Shown in pieces: positions 25,188 to 34,693 of a stretch of DNA of 64,000 nt (position 1 is its first letter; every line of letters starts with the position of its first letter). The stretch covers positions 186,001 through 250,000 of the forward strand of contig CAKSAP010000001.1 in NCBI GenBank assembly GCA_934436505.1. Reading direction: 5' to 3'. The notes beneath the pieces are model-generated. The model was not told the DNA's origin. It did not search any database and worked only from the letters and a program-made list of their open reading frames with translations. The stretch comes from an uncultured Eubacteriales bacterium (GTDB taxonomy: Bacteria; Bacillota; Clostridia; Oscillospirales; Acutalibacteraceae). Position numbers and translations under genes: made by a program.

Positions 25188-27197
25188 ATGATATTTGCAC
25201 TTGCAGGTAACCAAAACTGTGGCAAAACGACACTTTTTAATGCGCTGACAGGCTCAAACCAGCATGTCGGCAATTTCCCGGGTGTTACGGTTGATCAGAA
25301 AATGGGCGACATTAAGGGCACGAAAAATTGCTCTGTTGTCGATCTTCCGGGTATTTACTCGATAAGACCGTACACGCAGGAGGAAATAGTTTCACGGGAT
25401 TTTATACTTGACGGAAAGCCCGACGGTATAATCAATATAGTTGACGCTACGAATATTGAGCGAAATCTTTATTTGACGTTGCAGCTTTTGGAGCTCAATT
25501 TGCCGATGGTCGTGGCGCTCAATATGATGGACGAGGTCAGGGCGAACGGCGGCACGGTTGATGTTAAAAAACTCAGCGAGAGTCTCGGCGTTCCCGTAAT
25601 CCCGATAAGCGCAGCAAAGAACGAGGGTGTTTCCGAGCTTTCGGATAAAATGGTGTATGTTGCGAAAAATCGCATTTTGCCAAAGAGGATAGACTTCTGT
25701 TCGGACGGCCCTGTGCACCGCTGTATTCACGCAGTTGCGCATGTAATCGAGGATCACGCACGCAATATATCCGTTCCGCCGAGATTTTGTGCTACAAAGC
25801 TCATTGAGGGAGACGACGAATATTTTGCCGACAGGCTTGAGCTTGATAAAAACGAGCGAGAACTCATTGAACACAGCATAGTTGAAATGGAGCACGATAC
25901 GGGTCTTGACCGCAACGCTGCTCTTGCCGATATGCGCTATACGTTTATTGAAAAATCCGTGACGCAGTCGGTCGTAAAATGCAATGAGAGCCGTGAGCAT
26001 AAGCGGAGCGTTAAAATGGATAAGGTGCTTACGGGCAAATATACCGCCCTGCCTGTGTTCTTCGGCGTTATGTTCCTTGTGTTCTGGCTTACGTTTAACG
26101 TTATCGGCTCAAGGCTTTCGGATTTGCTTTCACTCGGCATAGGCGCTCTTACAAATTTGTGCGATAAAGGGCTTACGGCATACGGAATCAACCCCGTTGT
26201 GCACAGCCTGATTATCGACGGTATATTTGCAGGCGTCGGAAGTGTTTTGAGTTTCTTGCCGATAATCGTTACGCTGTTTTTCTTCCTGTCGATACTTGAA
26301 GATACGGGATATATGGCGAGAGTTGCTTTTGTTATGGACAAGCTTCTTCGAAAAATCGGACTTTCGGGCAGAAGCTTTGTTCCGATGCTTATCGGCTTCG
26401 GCTGTTCCGTTCCCGCAATAATGTCAACGAGGACTCTTTCGTCTGACCGTGACCGTAAAATGACAATACTTTTAACGCCTTATATGAGCTGCTCGGCGAA
26501 AATTCCGATATATGCGGTGTTTACGGCGGCATTCTTCGCAAAATACCGTGCGCTTGTTATGATAGGGCTTTATGTAACGGGCATCGTGCTCGGTATAATC
26601 GTGGCTTTGATACTCAAAAAGACCGCTTTCAAGGGCGAGCCCGTACCGTTTGTAATGGAGCTTCCGAATTACCGTATGCCGTCGCCGAAAAGCGTTTTCC
26701 TGCTTTTGTGGGAAAAGGCACGTGATTTCCTGCAAAGAGCGTTTACTGTAATTTTCCTTGCGACGATTATAATTTGGTTTTTGCAGTCGTTTGATACAAG
26801 GCTCAATGTCGTTGAGGACAGCGCAGACAGCTTGCTTGCTATGGTGGGCAAATTTATAGCACCCATATTCACGCCGCTTGGATTTGGCGATTGGCGAGCT
26901 GTAACGGCTCTGATTTCGGGCTTTACGGCAAAAGAGGCTGTTGTAAGTACCCTGTCGGTGCTTATGAACACGGGCACGGCGGAGCTCGGAACGGTTCTTC
27001 CGAGTATTTTCAGCGGACTTTCGGCTGTCAGCTTCCTTGTGTTTACGCTTCTTTATACACCGTGCGTAGCGGCTGTCGCAACAATTAAAAAGGAGCTCGG
27101 CTCACGGGCAAAAACCGTCGGAGTTGTGTTTATGCAATGTGCGGTAGCGTATCTTGCGGCGTTCATAGTGTACAGCATAGGAAGTCTTATAGTATGA
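25188..27197 (+). CDS. feoB: Ferrous iron transporter B
   Basis: 669-residue GTPase-coupled Fe(II) transporter. The N-terminal G domain has G1 GNQNCGKTTLFN, G2 NFPGVTV, G3 DLPGIYS and G4 NMMD. A helical guanine-dissociation-inhibitor region follows, then Gate domains with about 8-10 membrane spans (VPMLIGFGCSVPAIMSTRTL and GFTAKEAVVSTLSVL). It takes up ferrous iron under anaerobic conditions. The stop overlaps the start of a Cys-rich partner gene by four bases. Confidence 0.97.
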   Translation: MIFALAGNQNCGKTTLFNALTGSNQHVGNFPGVTVDQKMGDIKGTKNCSVVDLPGIYSIRPYTQEEIVSRDFILDGKPDGIINIVDATNIERNLYLTLQLLELNLPMVVALNMMDEVRANGGTVDVKKLSESLGVPVIPISAAKNEGVSELSDKMVYVAKNRILPKRIDFCSDGPVHRCIHAVAHVIEDHARNISVPPRFCATKLIEGDDEYFADRLELDKNERELIEHSIVEMEHDTGLDRNAALADMRYTFIEKSVTQSVVKCNESREHKRSVKMDKVLTGKYTALPVFFGVMFLVFWLTFNVIGSRLSDLLSLGIGALTNLCDKGLTAYGINPVVHSLIIDGIFAGVGSVLSFLPIIVTLFFFLSILEDTGYMARVAFVMDKLLRKIGLSGRSFVPMLIGFGCSVPAIMSTRTLSSDRDRKMTILLTPYMSCSAKIPIYAVFTAAFFAKYRALVMIGLYVTGIVLGIIVALILKKTAFKGEPVPFVMELPNYRMPSPKSVFLLLWEKARDFLQRAFTVIFLATIIIWFLQSFDTRLNVVEDSADSLLAMVGKFIAPIFTPLGFGDWRAVTALISGFTAKEAVVSTLSVLMNTGTAELGTVLPSIFSGLSAVSFLVFTLLYTPCVAAVATIKKELGSRAKTVGVVFMQCAVAYLAAFIVYSIGSLIV

Positions 27198-27358
27198 GTA
27201 GGGCGGATATTATCGTAATTTCGATTTTGGCGATAGCAGTTGCGGCGGCAATTATTTATATCGTAAAATGTCGAAAAAAAGGCAAATGCGTAGGCTGCTC
27301 GGGCGATTGTTCGACGTGTACGCTCTCAAATAGGAACGAAAACGGCAAAAAGCCGTAA
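27194..27358 (+). CDS. FeoB-associated Cys-rich membrane protein
   Basis: 54 residues: one N-terminal membrane span (IIVISILAIAVAAAIIYIV) then a short cytosolic tail with four Cys (CVGCSGDCSTC). It matches the FeoB-associated family, found directly behind feoB in Firmicutes and proposed to act in place of FeoC. The ATG overlaps the feoB stop (ATGA), so translation is coupled. Confidence 0.9.
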   Translation: MSRADIIVISILAIAVAAAIIYIVKCRKKGKCVGCSGDCSTCTLSNRNENGKKP

Positions 27359-27367
27359 AATAAACAA

Positions 27368-27405
27368 AACGGAATGTGAAATTTGAGTTTCACATTCCGT
27401 TTTTT
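27368..27405 (+). terminator. Terminator of the feo operon
   Basis: Fourteen-base-pair perfect stem AACGGAATGTGAAA/TTTCACATTCCGTT, then TTTT. It is symmetric enough to serve the DUF1540 gene on the other strand too. Confidence 0.93.
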
Positions 27406-27416
27406 GCGTTCATTGA

Positions 27417-27575
27417 TTATTTCATTTCATAGCTCTTGCAGAAATGAGGATTTTGCACCTTTTCATTTGTGCATGAGCAGTCGTGAGTTACCTCAATGAC
27501 GGTCTTGTTACAGCCGCAGCCGTCGGTGTTGTACACACACTCGCATACGTCGCACTTAACGCCTGTATTTTCCAT
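27417..27575 (-). CDS. DUF1540 small Cys-rich protein
   Basis: 52 residues, translated by hand: begins MENTGVKCDVCECVYNTDGCG, continues CNKTVIEVTHDCSC and ends with a Cys shortly before the stop. The eight Cys and the spacing fit DUF1540, a small presumed metal-binding family common in spore-forming Firmicutes. GGAGGT lies 6 bases before ATG. It is convergent with the feo operon. Function unknown; metal binding is inferred from the Cys pattern. Confidence 0.85.
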   Translation of the reverse strand: MENTGVKCDVCECVYNTDGCGCNKTVIEVTHDCSCTNEKVQNPHFCKSYEMK

Positions 27576-27664
27576 AATGTCACCTCCTATAGATGATATT
27601 ATAGCTTGTGCAGGCTTTGCCGTTTTATTCGTGCATTTTCAAATCAAAATTTTTACAATTTCAA

Positions 27665-27693
27665 AGGGTGCCGAGCAGTTTGCCCGACACCCT
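27665..27693 (-). terminator. Hairpin after the large dockerin gene
   Basis: AGGGTGTCG/CGGCACCCT stem on the minus strand; the T tract behind it is short, so termination may be partial. Confidence 0.5.
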
Positions 27694-27730
27694 CGTTTTT
27701 ACCGGATAACCGACAGGGTCCAAACGTCAG

Positions 27731-30700
27731 TTATCTTGCCTGTGAAATTACATCCTCGCTGCTGACGGCAGCAGTCATAATCAAGGATATATCTGCGATT
27801 GTGATTTCGCCGTCTGCGTTGACGTCTGCCGCTACTGCGGAGGCGTCGCCGAGCGTTGAGTGGTTGTTTACGCTCTTGTCTATCGCAAATGCGTCGAATG
27901 CGTCAATCGCACCGTCTCCGTTAATATCTCCGAAGTAAACGTATGAGTAGGTTTCATAAACCTTTTTCTCCTTATCCTTCAGGAGAATGGAAGCGCCTGT
28001 TGACAATACGCCGTTAGCGTTAGCGGTAACTTCAACCACGCCGAGATCTGCGGTCAGACAGTCGGCAAGTCCCGTGCCGGTTTTGAACGTGTCAACTCCG
28101 TAAACGAAGCCTGCGAAGTTTTCCGTACCCAATGCCTTGTCGATTTTAGCACCTAATTGAGTGCCCATAGCCGTCAACTTGAGCACAGGCGGAATATACT
28201 TCGTTTTCGGGAATTGGTAAGCACCCTTTGCTTCGGTCGTACTCAGGGGCGTTGCGACGTCGCTTAATTTGAGAGTGAACGCCGTGTTGTCTATTCGTCC
28301 GTCCTCTGCTTCGGCGGAGAGCATTACATATGCGCTGTAATCTTTACCGCCTAAGAATTTTCCGTCGTCGGCAAGACCGTTGCCTGCGGTACAGGTTTCG
28401 CCCTCGTCCCATTTTCCGTTTCCGTTCTTGTCAATGAACCAAACAAGACCCGAAGCGTACATTTTATCCGTGGTAGCGCCCTTTGAGTCCGTTCCGATTA
28501 CGGTAAGGTCATCTGTCGTCGCAGGGGTTTCGTCTGTTGTGGGTGCCGTAAGTCCCGATACTGTACCGTTTACGAATGCAGGTCTCGGGTCGGCTGTTAC
28601 ATAGTAGGTTGCCGTTATGTCGGAAGCGTCGGAATATCCGCTGCTTGTGCCGTTTTGGTCTATAAGCTGTACCTCTCTGCCGTTGATTATCAGCTTAACA
28701 TCAGGGGCAAAGTAGTAGGTCTTGCCGTCCTGTCCCGTGTTGCCTGCCAAAAGCCTGAGAGAGTGAGCGTAGGTCGCCGCTTCGTAACGTGTGTTTTCAA
28801 GGTTTGTACGGCTGATTATCGGATAGCCGTCTGCATCATCTTCGTAAAGAACATCAAGATATTCAGAACCGTAGTTGCTGTTGGAAATCTCACCCTCCGC
28901 AAGCGGCGTAAAGGGAGTACCGCCGCCCACAAGCGGAGTGTTGAGCTTATAGTTTATACTGCGATAGAGACGGATTAAATCATGACCGTCTACCGTCTTT
29001 TCGCCCATCAATGTAATTATGCGAGCGTTATTCATATTGATAGGATGGTAGGCTGTGCCTATCTTTTGAAACTCGTCGTCGCTTTCGGGGATTTCTCCGC
29101 CGTAACGAAGGTCGCCCTCCTTCGGCTCGTCAGTTTCAACAGCAACCGTGTCGATATACACAGCCGACGGGTCACGCAGGCAGGGGAGATCCTCTTTGAT
29201 TGAAATACCGCAGTTGTGAGCCTGATATGATTCCTGCGTGTCATATCTGGGTACATAGTAGTGTCCGTTGTAGTTCAAAGCGAAATAGCCTTGATTTGCG
29301 GCGGTGTTCATATCGGTTGAGTCCACTCGGGTAATTTTAAGCTTCATATCGTTAGTGATATAGTAATCACCGGATTCCGTAGCTTCCTTGAGCTGGAACT
29401 GATAGCCTTTTTTCGGGGTCAGCTCGTAGTAAATGAGATAGTTGTCGTTGTACGCAACCTTATCATTATAAACGCTGCCGACAGAGGTGTTGTTTCCGTC
29501 TCTTGTACCCTTTGAAATGAGCTCACTCGTCAAATAGGTTGAGCCGTCAAGCCATTCGCCGTTGGTACAGCGTACCTTTGTAATGTTCAGCTGAACGTCC
29601 TTGTAGGTTTTACCTATCTGCTTATACCAGTCGGGGCCGCTGAATTGTATCTCTGCAATGGGAACAACTACCTTTAGATAACGGGTGTAGCTTACTTCCT
29701 CCGTACCGATTTTGCCCTTGTGGGTCATTGTTATTGTAACGGTACCGGGGCGTTTTGCGGTAACAACACCGCTTGAGTCAACGGTTGCAATGTTCGTGTT
29801 GCTTGATGACCAAGTGGTAGTAACATTTTTGTTTGGAAGATTTGCGTCTATGGGTGTGTAAATCTTGTTGAGCCTCATCTTGTTGGTTGAGGTGTCCATA
29901 ACAACCTTTGGCGCATCGTCAACCGTGGTGCCCTTGCCGTTGGTAGCATTTTGACCGTCCGCCGTAATATCCATACCTGTTATACGTTTGTTTACGGTTA
30001 TCGTGAAAGGCGTACCCTTGACGGAGTAGCTTGTGTTCTCAACCTCTGCATAGGGAACAAAGGTGTATTTGCCCGTAGGTATCTTGTCCCCTTGAAGAAT
30101 GAAGATTGACCATGTGTTTAGCTTTTGAGCAGACGGTTCTTTGTCCGCTGTGAGCTTTGATGCAGGGAAGGCTATGCGAATTCCGCCGTCGGGAAGAACC
30201 TTTGCAGACGAGTGATTTCTGAATTTCTCATAAGCCTCTGCGGGAACATTGCCCTCATATATGATAAGAGATGCGCTCCAACGCTTGCCCCAATCGGCAC
30301 CGTCGAAGTTCGGCATGATTGATACGGTAGCGGAGTTTGCTTTGGTGTTTTCCATTTCCGTTCTGTCAACCGTTGTCGTGATTTTATGCGTTGAGCCGTA
30401 GTCCTTGCCGACAAAGGTGAATGCCTGCGGAGAATACCACCACTGACCGTTGTAATAAACCTTTGCACGGTAAGCGCCCGAGCGGCCGTCTGTAAGTTTA
30501 AGCTCGCCTGTGGACATTTTGCTGACGCCGCTTATACCGCTGTTGGCATTAACCCACTTGCCCTGTGTGCTGTTCCACATTTCCCACGATATAGCCGAGC
30601 CTGTAAGACCTGCCGAAGCAAGCTCTTCGGAGCTGACGGCTCTCAATCTATGTTCGTGATAGCTTATAGTATCGTATGTGTCGCCTGGCTGTAACGAATA

Positions 30701-32503
30701 TGTCCATTGTCCGCTTGGTAAGCCTAATTTGATTCGAGGCATAACGAATATGTTTTGACGGGCGGTAAATTCCTGCTTAAAGCCGAAAGCGTCATTACCC
30801 TGCAAGCGAGCGACAATAGTCTGCTTACCTGTCGGCAAATTGCCGAAAGAAACTGTATCAAAGGTTGAGGAATATCTACACTCTTCCATTAAAACATTGC
30901 CTGCCGAGCTGTTGGGCAATTCATATCCGTATGTGATTGACCGATTGAGCAGGTACGGCAATACGCCGTTTGTCTCGGACGGTGTAACTTTAACGCTGAA
31001 ACTTGTGCCCGATGTTTCCTGCTGTGCTGATATACCGAAGTCAAGACCCGACAAGTCGGGAGCTGCGCCGAAGTTCATTTCGGCAGTTCGGGTTATCGCC
31101 ATTTGCTTTGTGTAGCCACGCCAAATTTCGTGTACTGTCAGGCGGAGCACATACAATTCGCCGTTTGTGAGCTTTAATGCGTCCGTGCCGTTGACAGCCT
31201 TAAATTTACGCATATCAATCGACTTCTCCAAGCCTGCATAGCTTGAGGCTTGAGAGGACTGATGGTTACTTACCGCTGTTTTGCCGTTTTTGTCAAAAAT
31301 CTGCCATTCGGAAAGTATCGAATAGTCCGTATTGTTGTTGTAATCCCGGGACAATTCGGTTTCATAGCCGCTGTAATGCGGTGTGAAGTCGTCCTTGATG
31401 CTTACACGTCTTTCCTCGGCTGTAACGAGGTTGGTAGTGTCGGTTGAGAACGTTGACCAACCGGGGTCCTGCAGCTGCAAGCCGACATTTGCAGGTGTTT
31501 CTGCCGGTGTAACGGTTGCGTACTGATGAACTCTGCGTCCGGCAGCATTCGTTTTATTAGGGTCTGATTGTGTGATTTTTACGTTGCCTACAACATAGTC
31601 ACTTAAATTTCCGTTGATTGCCACACCGTATTCGCCGTATCTATATCTTTCCGTGTTGGTGTCAGTGAAATATGCATAACGGTCAACCTTTGTTGTGTCG
31701 ATTTCCACACTGCGAATAAAAACGTTTTTGGCTCTGAGACATGATATACCGCGTGCACCGCCCGCACCCTGTATATATGCGTCATTGATAATAAGGGTTG
31801 AATTATCGTCGGCGTAAATGCCAGCATAATTTTTTCCTCTGCCGTAGAATTCGCCGCCGTTGATTATGGCTGTACCGCTTCCGTTAATCTTGACTGCATG
31901 TCCGACAATTTGGTGGCGGATATTTCCTGTGTATTCGTCAACGTCCGAATACCATTTGCCGTAAATCTGCTTTGAGCGACCTGCCTCAAGCTTACCGCCG
32001 TTGATGACAAGCTTTCCGCCTTCATTAACAGTTATGAGAGTTCGCTGGATTTCATCATCCTTGCTGGTCAGCTTGCCCTCATAATGAATGTAGCCGCCCT
32101 TGCCTGCGGAGTCATAAATATAAAGCTCCGCACCGTCTTCTATGGTTATGAAAGGGTTGTACCAAGAGTAATCGCTTTTGTCAACACCGTAAACCAACGC
32201 ATATCCGTTCAGGTCGAGGTGCTTAACACCTTTAACGGTTATGTTCAATTTGTAATCGTCGTCGCCGACATATTTCAAGTTACTTGTGAGCTTCAAATAT
32301 TGGGTGTCGGGTTGTCTTAAAAATGTTTGTAAAACACCGAGTCCGAAATAGTTTCCGTCCTTGTTGCTTACTGACGTCCAATTCGGAGACGGGTTATAGC
32401 TTGCCGCTTGCGTCGGTATAATCGAAAGCGGAAGCATTCCGATAAGCATAATAAGCGTCAGCAACACGCTTATTATTTTATTGCTTGCCCTTTTAGGTTT
32501 CAT
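27731..32503 (-). CDS. Large secreted protein with beta-helix, Big_2 and dockerin domains
   Basis: 1,590 residues. Signal peptide 1-33 (ends PTQAAS). Residues about 60-270 have repeated short strands with GGKLxINGG-type turns, like a right-handed beta-helix. The middle consists of several Ig-like or beta-sandwich stretches. A bacterial Ig-like Big_2 domain (about 845-955) shows WSSSNTNIATVDSSGVVTAK. An EF-hand-like loop DKNGNGKWDEGE occurs at about 1360. The C-terminus (about 1520-1585) is a type I dockerin with DINGDGAIDAFD and DVNADGEITIAD. It is probably cell-surface or scaffold-attached through a cohesin that is not in this window. It lies downstream of the four regulatory genes on the same strand, 48 bases after the last. 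Confidence 0.85.
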   Translation of the reverse strand: MKPKRASNKIISVLLTLIMLIGMLPLSIIPTQAASYNPSPNWTSVSNKDGNYFGLGVLQTFLRQPDTQYLKLTSNLKYVGDDDYKLNITVKGVKHLDLNGYALVYGVDKSDYSWYNPFITIEDGAELYIYDSAGKGGYIHYEGKLTSKDDEIQRTLITVNEGGKLVINGGKLEAGRSKQIYGKWYSDVDEYTGNIRHQIVGHAVKINGSGTAIINGGEFYGRGKNYAGIYADDNSTLIINDAYIQGAGGARGISCLRAKNVFIRSVEIDTTKVDRYAYFTDTNTERYRYGEYGVAINGNLSDYVVGNVKITQSDPNKTNAAGRRVHQYATVTPAETPANVGLQLQDPGWSTFSTDTTNLVTAEERRVSIKDDFTPHYSGYETELSRDYNNNTDYSILSEWQIFDKNGKTAVSNHQSSQASSYAGLEKSIDMRKFKAVNGTDALKLTNGELYVLRLTVHEIWRGYTKQMAITRTAEMNFGAAPDLSGLDFGISAQQETSGTSFSVKVTPSETNGVLPYLLNRSITYGYELPNSSAGNVLMEECRYSSTFDTVSFGNLPTGKQTIVARLQGNDAFGFKQEFTARQNIFVMPRIKLGLPSGQWTYSLQPGDTYDTISYHEHRLRAVSSEELASAGLTGSAISWEMWNSTQGKWVNANSGISGVSKMSTGELKLTDGRSGAYRAKVYYNGQWWYSPQAFTFVGKDYGSTHKITTTVDRTEMENTKANSATVSIMPNFDGADWGKRWSASLIIYEGNVPAEAYEKFRNHSSAKVLPDGGIRIAFPASKLTADKEPSAQKLNTWSIFILQGDKIPTGKYTFVPYAEVENTSYSVKGTPFTITVNKRITGMDITADGQNATNGKGTTVDDAPKVVMDTSTNKMRLNKIYTPIDANLPNKNVTTTWSSSNTNIATVDSSGVVTAKRPGTVTITMTHKGKIGTEEVSYTRYLKVVVPIAEIQFSGPDWYKQIGKTYKDVQLNITKVRCTNGEWLDGSTYLTSELISKGTRDGNNTSVGSVYNDKVAYNDNYLIYYELTPKKGYQFQLKEATESGDYYITNDMKLKITRVDSTDMNTAANQGYFALNYNGHYYVPRYDTQESYQAHNCGISIKEDLPCLRDPSAVYIDTVAVETDEPKEGDLRYGGEIPESDDEFQKIGTAYHPINMNNARIITLMGEKTVDGHDLIRLYRSINYKLNTPLVGGGTPFTPLAEGEISNSNYGSEYLDVLYEDDADGYPIISRTNLENTRYEAATYAHSLRLLAGNTGQDGKTYYFAPDVKLIINGREVQLIDQNGTSSGYSDASDITATYYVTADPRPAFVNGTVSGLTAPTTDETPATTDDLTVIGTDSKGATTDKMYASGLVWFIDKNGNGKWDEGETCTAGNGLADDGKFLGGKDYSAYVMLSAEAEDGRIDNTAFTLKLSDVATPLSTTEAKGAYQFPKTKYIPPVLKLTAMGTQLGAKIDKALGTENFAGFVYGVDTFKTGTGLADCLTADLGVVEVTANANGVLSTGASILLKDKEKKVYETYSYVYFGDINGDGAIDAFDAFAIDKSVNNHSTLGDASAVAADVNADGEITIADISLIMTAAVSSEDVISQAR

Positions 32504-32551
32504 CTCGATTCCTCCCTTTAGTGTGAAATGAACTGTAATTTTGTAAACCTT

Positions 32552-32935
32552 TTACATGGCGTACACTTGATCCATTAAGTATTCCGCCGTCATAGAGCCG
32601 TAGAAAAACTGGTCGATTATGCCGTTTTTCTTTGCGTCTCTGATTGCCTTTGCCGTCTGCTTCTCGGTGTTCGAGTCAACGATAAGAGCAATCTTACATT
32701 CGGGACACTCCGAGAGCACCGTTTCCCGAAGCTTCAGCCGTTCGCTTAATCGCCACGGAGGGTAGCCCGTAACCTCCATAATCAGTACCTCGGGCTTATA
32801 AAGCCTGCAAAGCTCTGCCGTATCATCGGGGGTTTCGGCACTTACGACCTCAATGTCGTAATCCGAATTTTCAAAGGCGGTCGCAACCGCATCGGCAAAC
32901 AGGAAGTTTTGCATATCTACTATGATTTTCTGCAT
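32552..32935 (-). CDS. Stand-alone degenerate receiver-domain protein
   Basis: 127 residues with the receiver fold pattern (beta-alpha repeats IIVDMQNFLFADAVATAF, EVLIMEVTGYP, KIALIVDSN) but altered active site. The phospho-acceptor position in LIMEV is Glu where receivers have Asp. The N-terminal acidic pair is reduced to one Asp, and the usual Lys before the last helix is not visible (FFYGSM). It is likely a pseudo-receiver locked in one state. It lacks an output domain. It lies between the LuxR-type regulator and the large dockerin gene, separated from the regulator by a strong terminator. GGGAGGG precedes ATG. Confidence 0.7.
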   Translation of the reverse strand: MQKIIVDMQNFLFADAVATAFENSDYDIEVVSAETPDDTAELCRLYKPEVLIMEVTGYPPWRLSERLKLRETVLSECPECKIALIVDSNTEKQTAKAIRDAKKNGIIDQFFYGSMTAEYLMDQVYAM

Positions 32936-32994
32936 CGCACTACCCTCCCTTCGATGGCAAATAAGTATATTCCTGCAACTTTATTGTATCAAAT

Positions 32995-33038
32995 AAAAAA
33001 GGCTCTGTCTGTCCTCAAAAGTGAGGACAAATGAGCCT
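32995..33038 (-). terminator. Terminator after the LuxR-type regulator
   Basis: Minus strand: AGGCTC..TGTCCTC-ACTTTT-GAGGACA..GAGCCT followed by TTTTTTA. Strong two-part stem. Confidence 0.9.
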
Positions 33039-33083
33039 GTAATTGTAAACAAATTGTGAACACGCAGTCTTGACTGCCGTTTT

Positions 33084-33731
33084 TTATATTTCCTGTGAGG
33101 GGTCAAGCTGATTTCTCGGCACGATAAGCCTTTTGCTGACGGCGGCTATAACCAAGCGGTTGCGGCTTTCATAGCCCGTTTTCGTAAGCATACGGTTTAT
33201 ATAGGTGCGTACCGACGACTCCGCAATATTCAGCTTTTCGGCAATTTCCGCATTGCTGTTGCCCTCGCACAGTAAACGCAGGGTTTCAAGCTCCTGATCG
33301 GATAAATCGCACGAAAGCGCACGACCGAGCTGAACGTGGGGCGTACTGTCGGGCCAATATGCCTTGCCTGCAAGCGTTCCCTCGATAACGCTTACCAAAT
33401 CCTCCGAGGGTGCGTCCTTGTACCAAAAGCTGTCTGCGCCGATTTGCTTCGCCCTGTCAAGAAATCTCCCCTCAAGCATAGATGTAACCATAACGACCTT
33501 TATGCTCGGATGCCTTTTTTTGATTTTCTCTGCGGCGGCAAGACCGTCCGAGTCTCGCTCCGTGCAAATATCCATAAGCACAAGCGAAATATCGCTCTCG
33601 TCGCATTTTTGGGGTGCTGTTTCGGCGCAGGTCAACGCACACGCAACCTCGCAATCGGCACATTTTTCAACGCAGGAAATAAGATAGCTCCTTGCAAGCG
33701 CCTGATCCTCGACTATCAATACCTTTTTCAT
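33084..33731 (-). CDS. NarL/LuxR-type response regulator
   Basis: 215 residues. Receiver domain 1-120 with IVEDQ, phospho-acceptor Asp in VLMDICT, and conserved Lys in FWYKDAP. LuxR-type HTH about 140-205 (LSDQELETLRLLCEGNSNAEIAEKL, then SSVRTYINRML). It is expected to bind DNA when phosphorylated by the kinase encoded just upstream (17-base gap). GGGGG precedes ATG. Probable targets are the flanking surface-protein genes, but no site was identified. Confidence 0.92.
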   Translation of the reverse strand: MKKVLIVEDQALARSYLISCVEKCADCEVACALTCAETAPQKCDESDISLVLMDICTERDSDGLAAAEKIKKRHPSIKVVMVTSMLEGRFLDRAKQIGADSFWYKDAPSEDLVSVIEGTLAGKAYWPDSTPHVQLGRALSCDLSDQELETLRLLCEGNSNAEIAEKLNIAESSVRTYINRMLTKTGYESRNRLVIAAVSKRLIVPRNQLDPSQEI

Positions 33732-33748
33732 AAATACCCCCTATATAT

Positions 33749-34693
33749 TTATTTCTTCGGCACGCCTATACGCAGTACAAAGTCGGGTAAGCTCTGCACA
33801 CGCATATATCCGCCCGTTTTTTCGACCTTGCGGCGCAGGTTTGTAAGTCCTCCGCCCTCGACAATCTCCTTTTCGGGAGGTGTGCCGTCATTTCTGATTG
33901 AAATAATATAATAATTTTCGCTTTGCGTTACGGTTATATGAAGCTCCGTCGCTTTCGCATACTGCACGGCGTTGTTCAGCGTTACGACTATTGCGGAATA
34001 CAAAATATCCGAATATTCGTCGGGCAATTTCACGCCGTCGGCTCTCAATTTAATGCCGCTTTTTTCAGCCTGCGATAAAAGTCGCTCCTTTGCGGTCATT
34101 TTACCCATATTGCGAAAGGCGATACTATGCTCCCACTCGCTTATAATCTGCTCACGGGATACGTTTTTGAGATTTCCGCCGACATACTGCTTTGTAACGG
34201 TAAGGCAAGCGGCAAGGCTGTCGTGCAAGGCTGATTTTGCCGAAAGACGTTCCTTTTCACGTGCAACCGCCTGCGCATTTTCGGACAACTCGGCGAGCTC
34301 TCTTGCATCTTTTCGCAGCTGCTTGTTTTCCTGCTCCTGCATAAGCAGTGCATTGTGAAGCTCCGTAACGTCAGCCGCCATAAGACGGATATATGAGCTT
34401 CCCTTGCCGTCGGTAACAACGCTTTTTTCAAACTGCCACACCGTTTTGTCGGGGAAGATATAGGTGCTTTCCGTGCGTTCTGTCGGTGTAACGCCCGTCG
34501 GCGGAGAATTCAAAGCCATTTCCATTTCGCCGAGATATTGCAAATCGCTTCCGAGCAAATATCGGCTCAGGCGGTACATCTGCAAATTGCACAAAACGGG
34601 AATTCCCTTTGTATTGAAAAAGCAAACGGCAAGCGGCAGTCTGTCAAAGCCCTCTTTTACTGCGTTTCGGCGCAGCAGCTTAATTTTAGGCAT
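33749..34693 (-). CDS. Sensor histidine kinase with PAS domain
   Basis: 314 residues, soluble. A PAS-like region (about 15-125) is followed by a short coiled coil. A HisKA_3-like segment comes next (SALHDSLAACLTV, His in an HDxL motif), then a C-terminal ATPase domain with N-box VVTLNNAVQYAKA and G-box GGGLTNLRRKVEKTGGYM. It should phosphorylate the LuxR-type regulator that follows. Two adjacent ATG codons (34693 and 34696) follow GGAGGTGACA; the gene overlaps the end of the membrane sensor gene. The open frame extends far upstream, but only inside that gene. Confidence 0.85.
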   Translation of the reverse strand: MPKIKLLRRNAVKEGFDRLPLAVCFFNTKGIPVLCNLQMYRLSRYLLGSDLQYLGEMEMALNSPPTGVTPTERTESTYIFPDKTVWQFEKSVVTDGKGSSYIRLMAADVTELHNALLMQEQENKQLRKDARELAELSENAQAVAREKERLSAKSALHDSLAACLTVTKQYVGGNLKNVSREQIISEWEHSIAFRNMGKMTAKERLLSQAEKSGIKLRADGVKLPDEYSDILYSAIVVTLNNAVQYAKATELHITVTQSENYYIISIRNDGTPPEKEIVEGGGLTNLRRKVEKTGGYMRVQSLPDFVLRIGVPKK

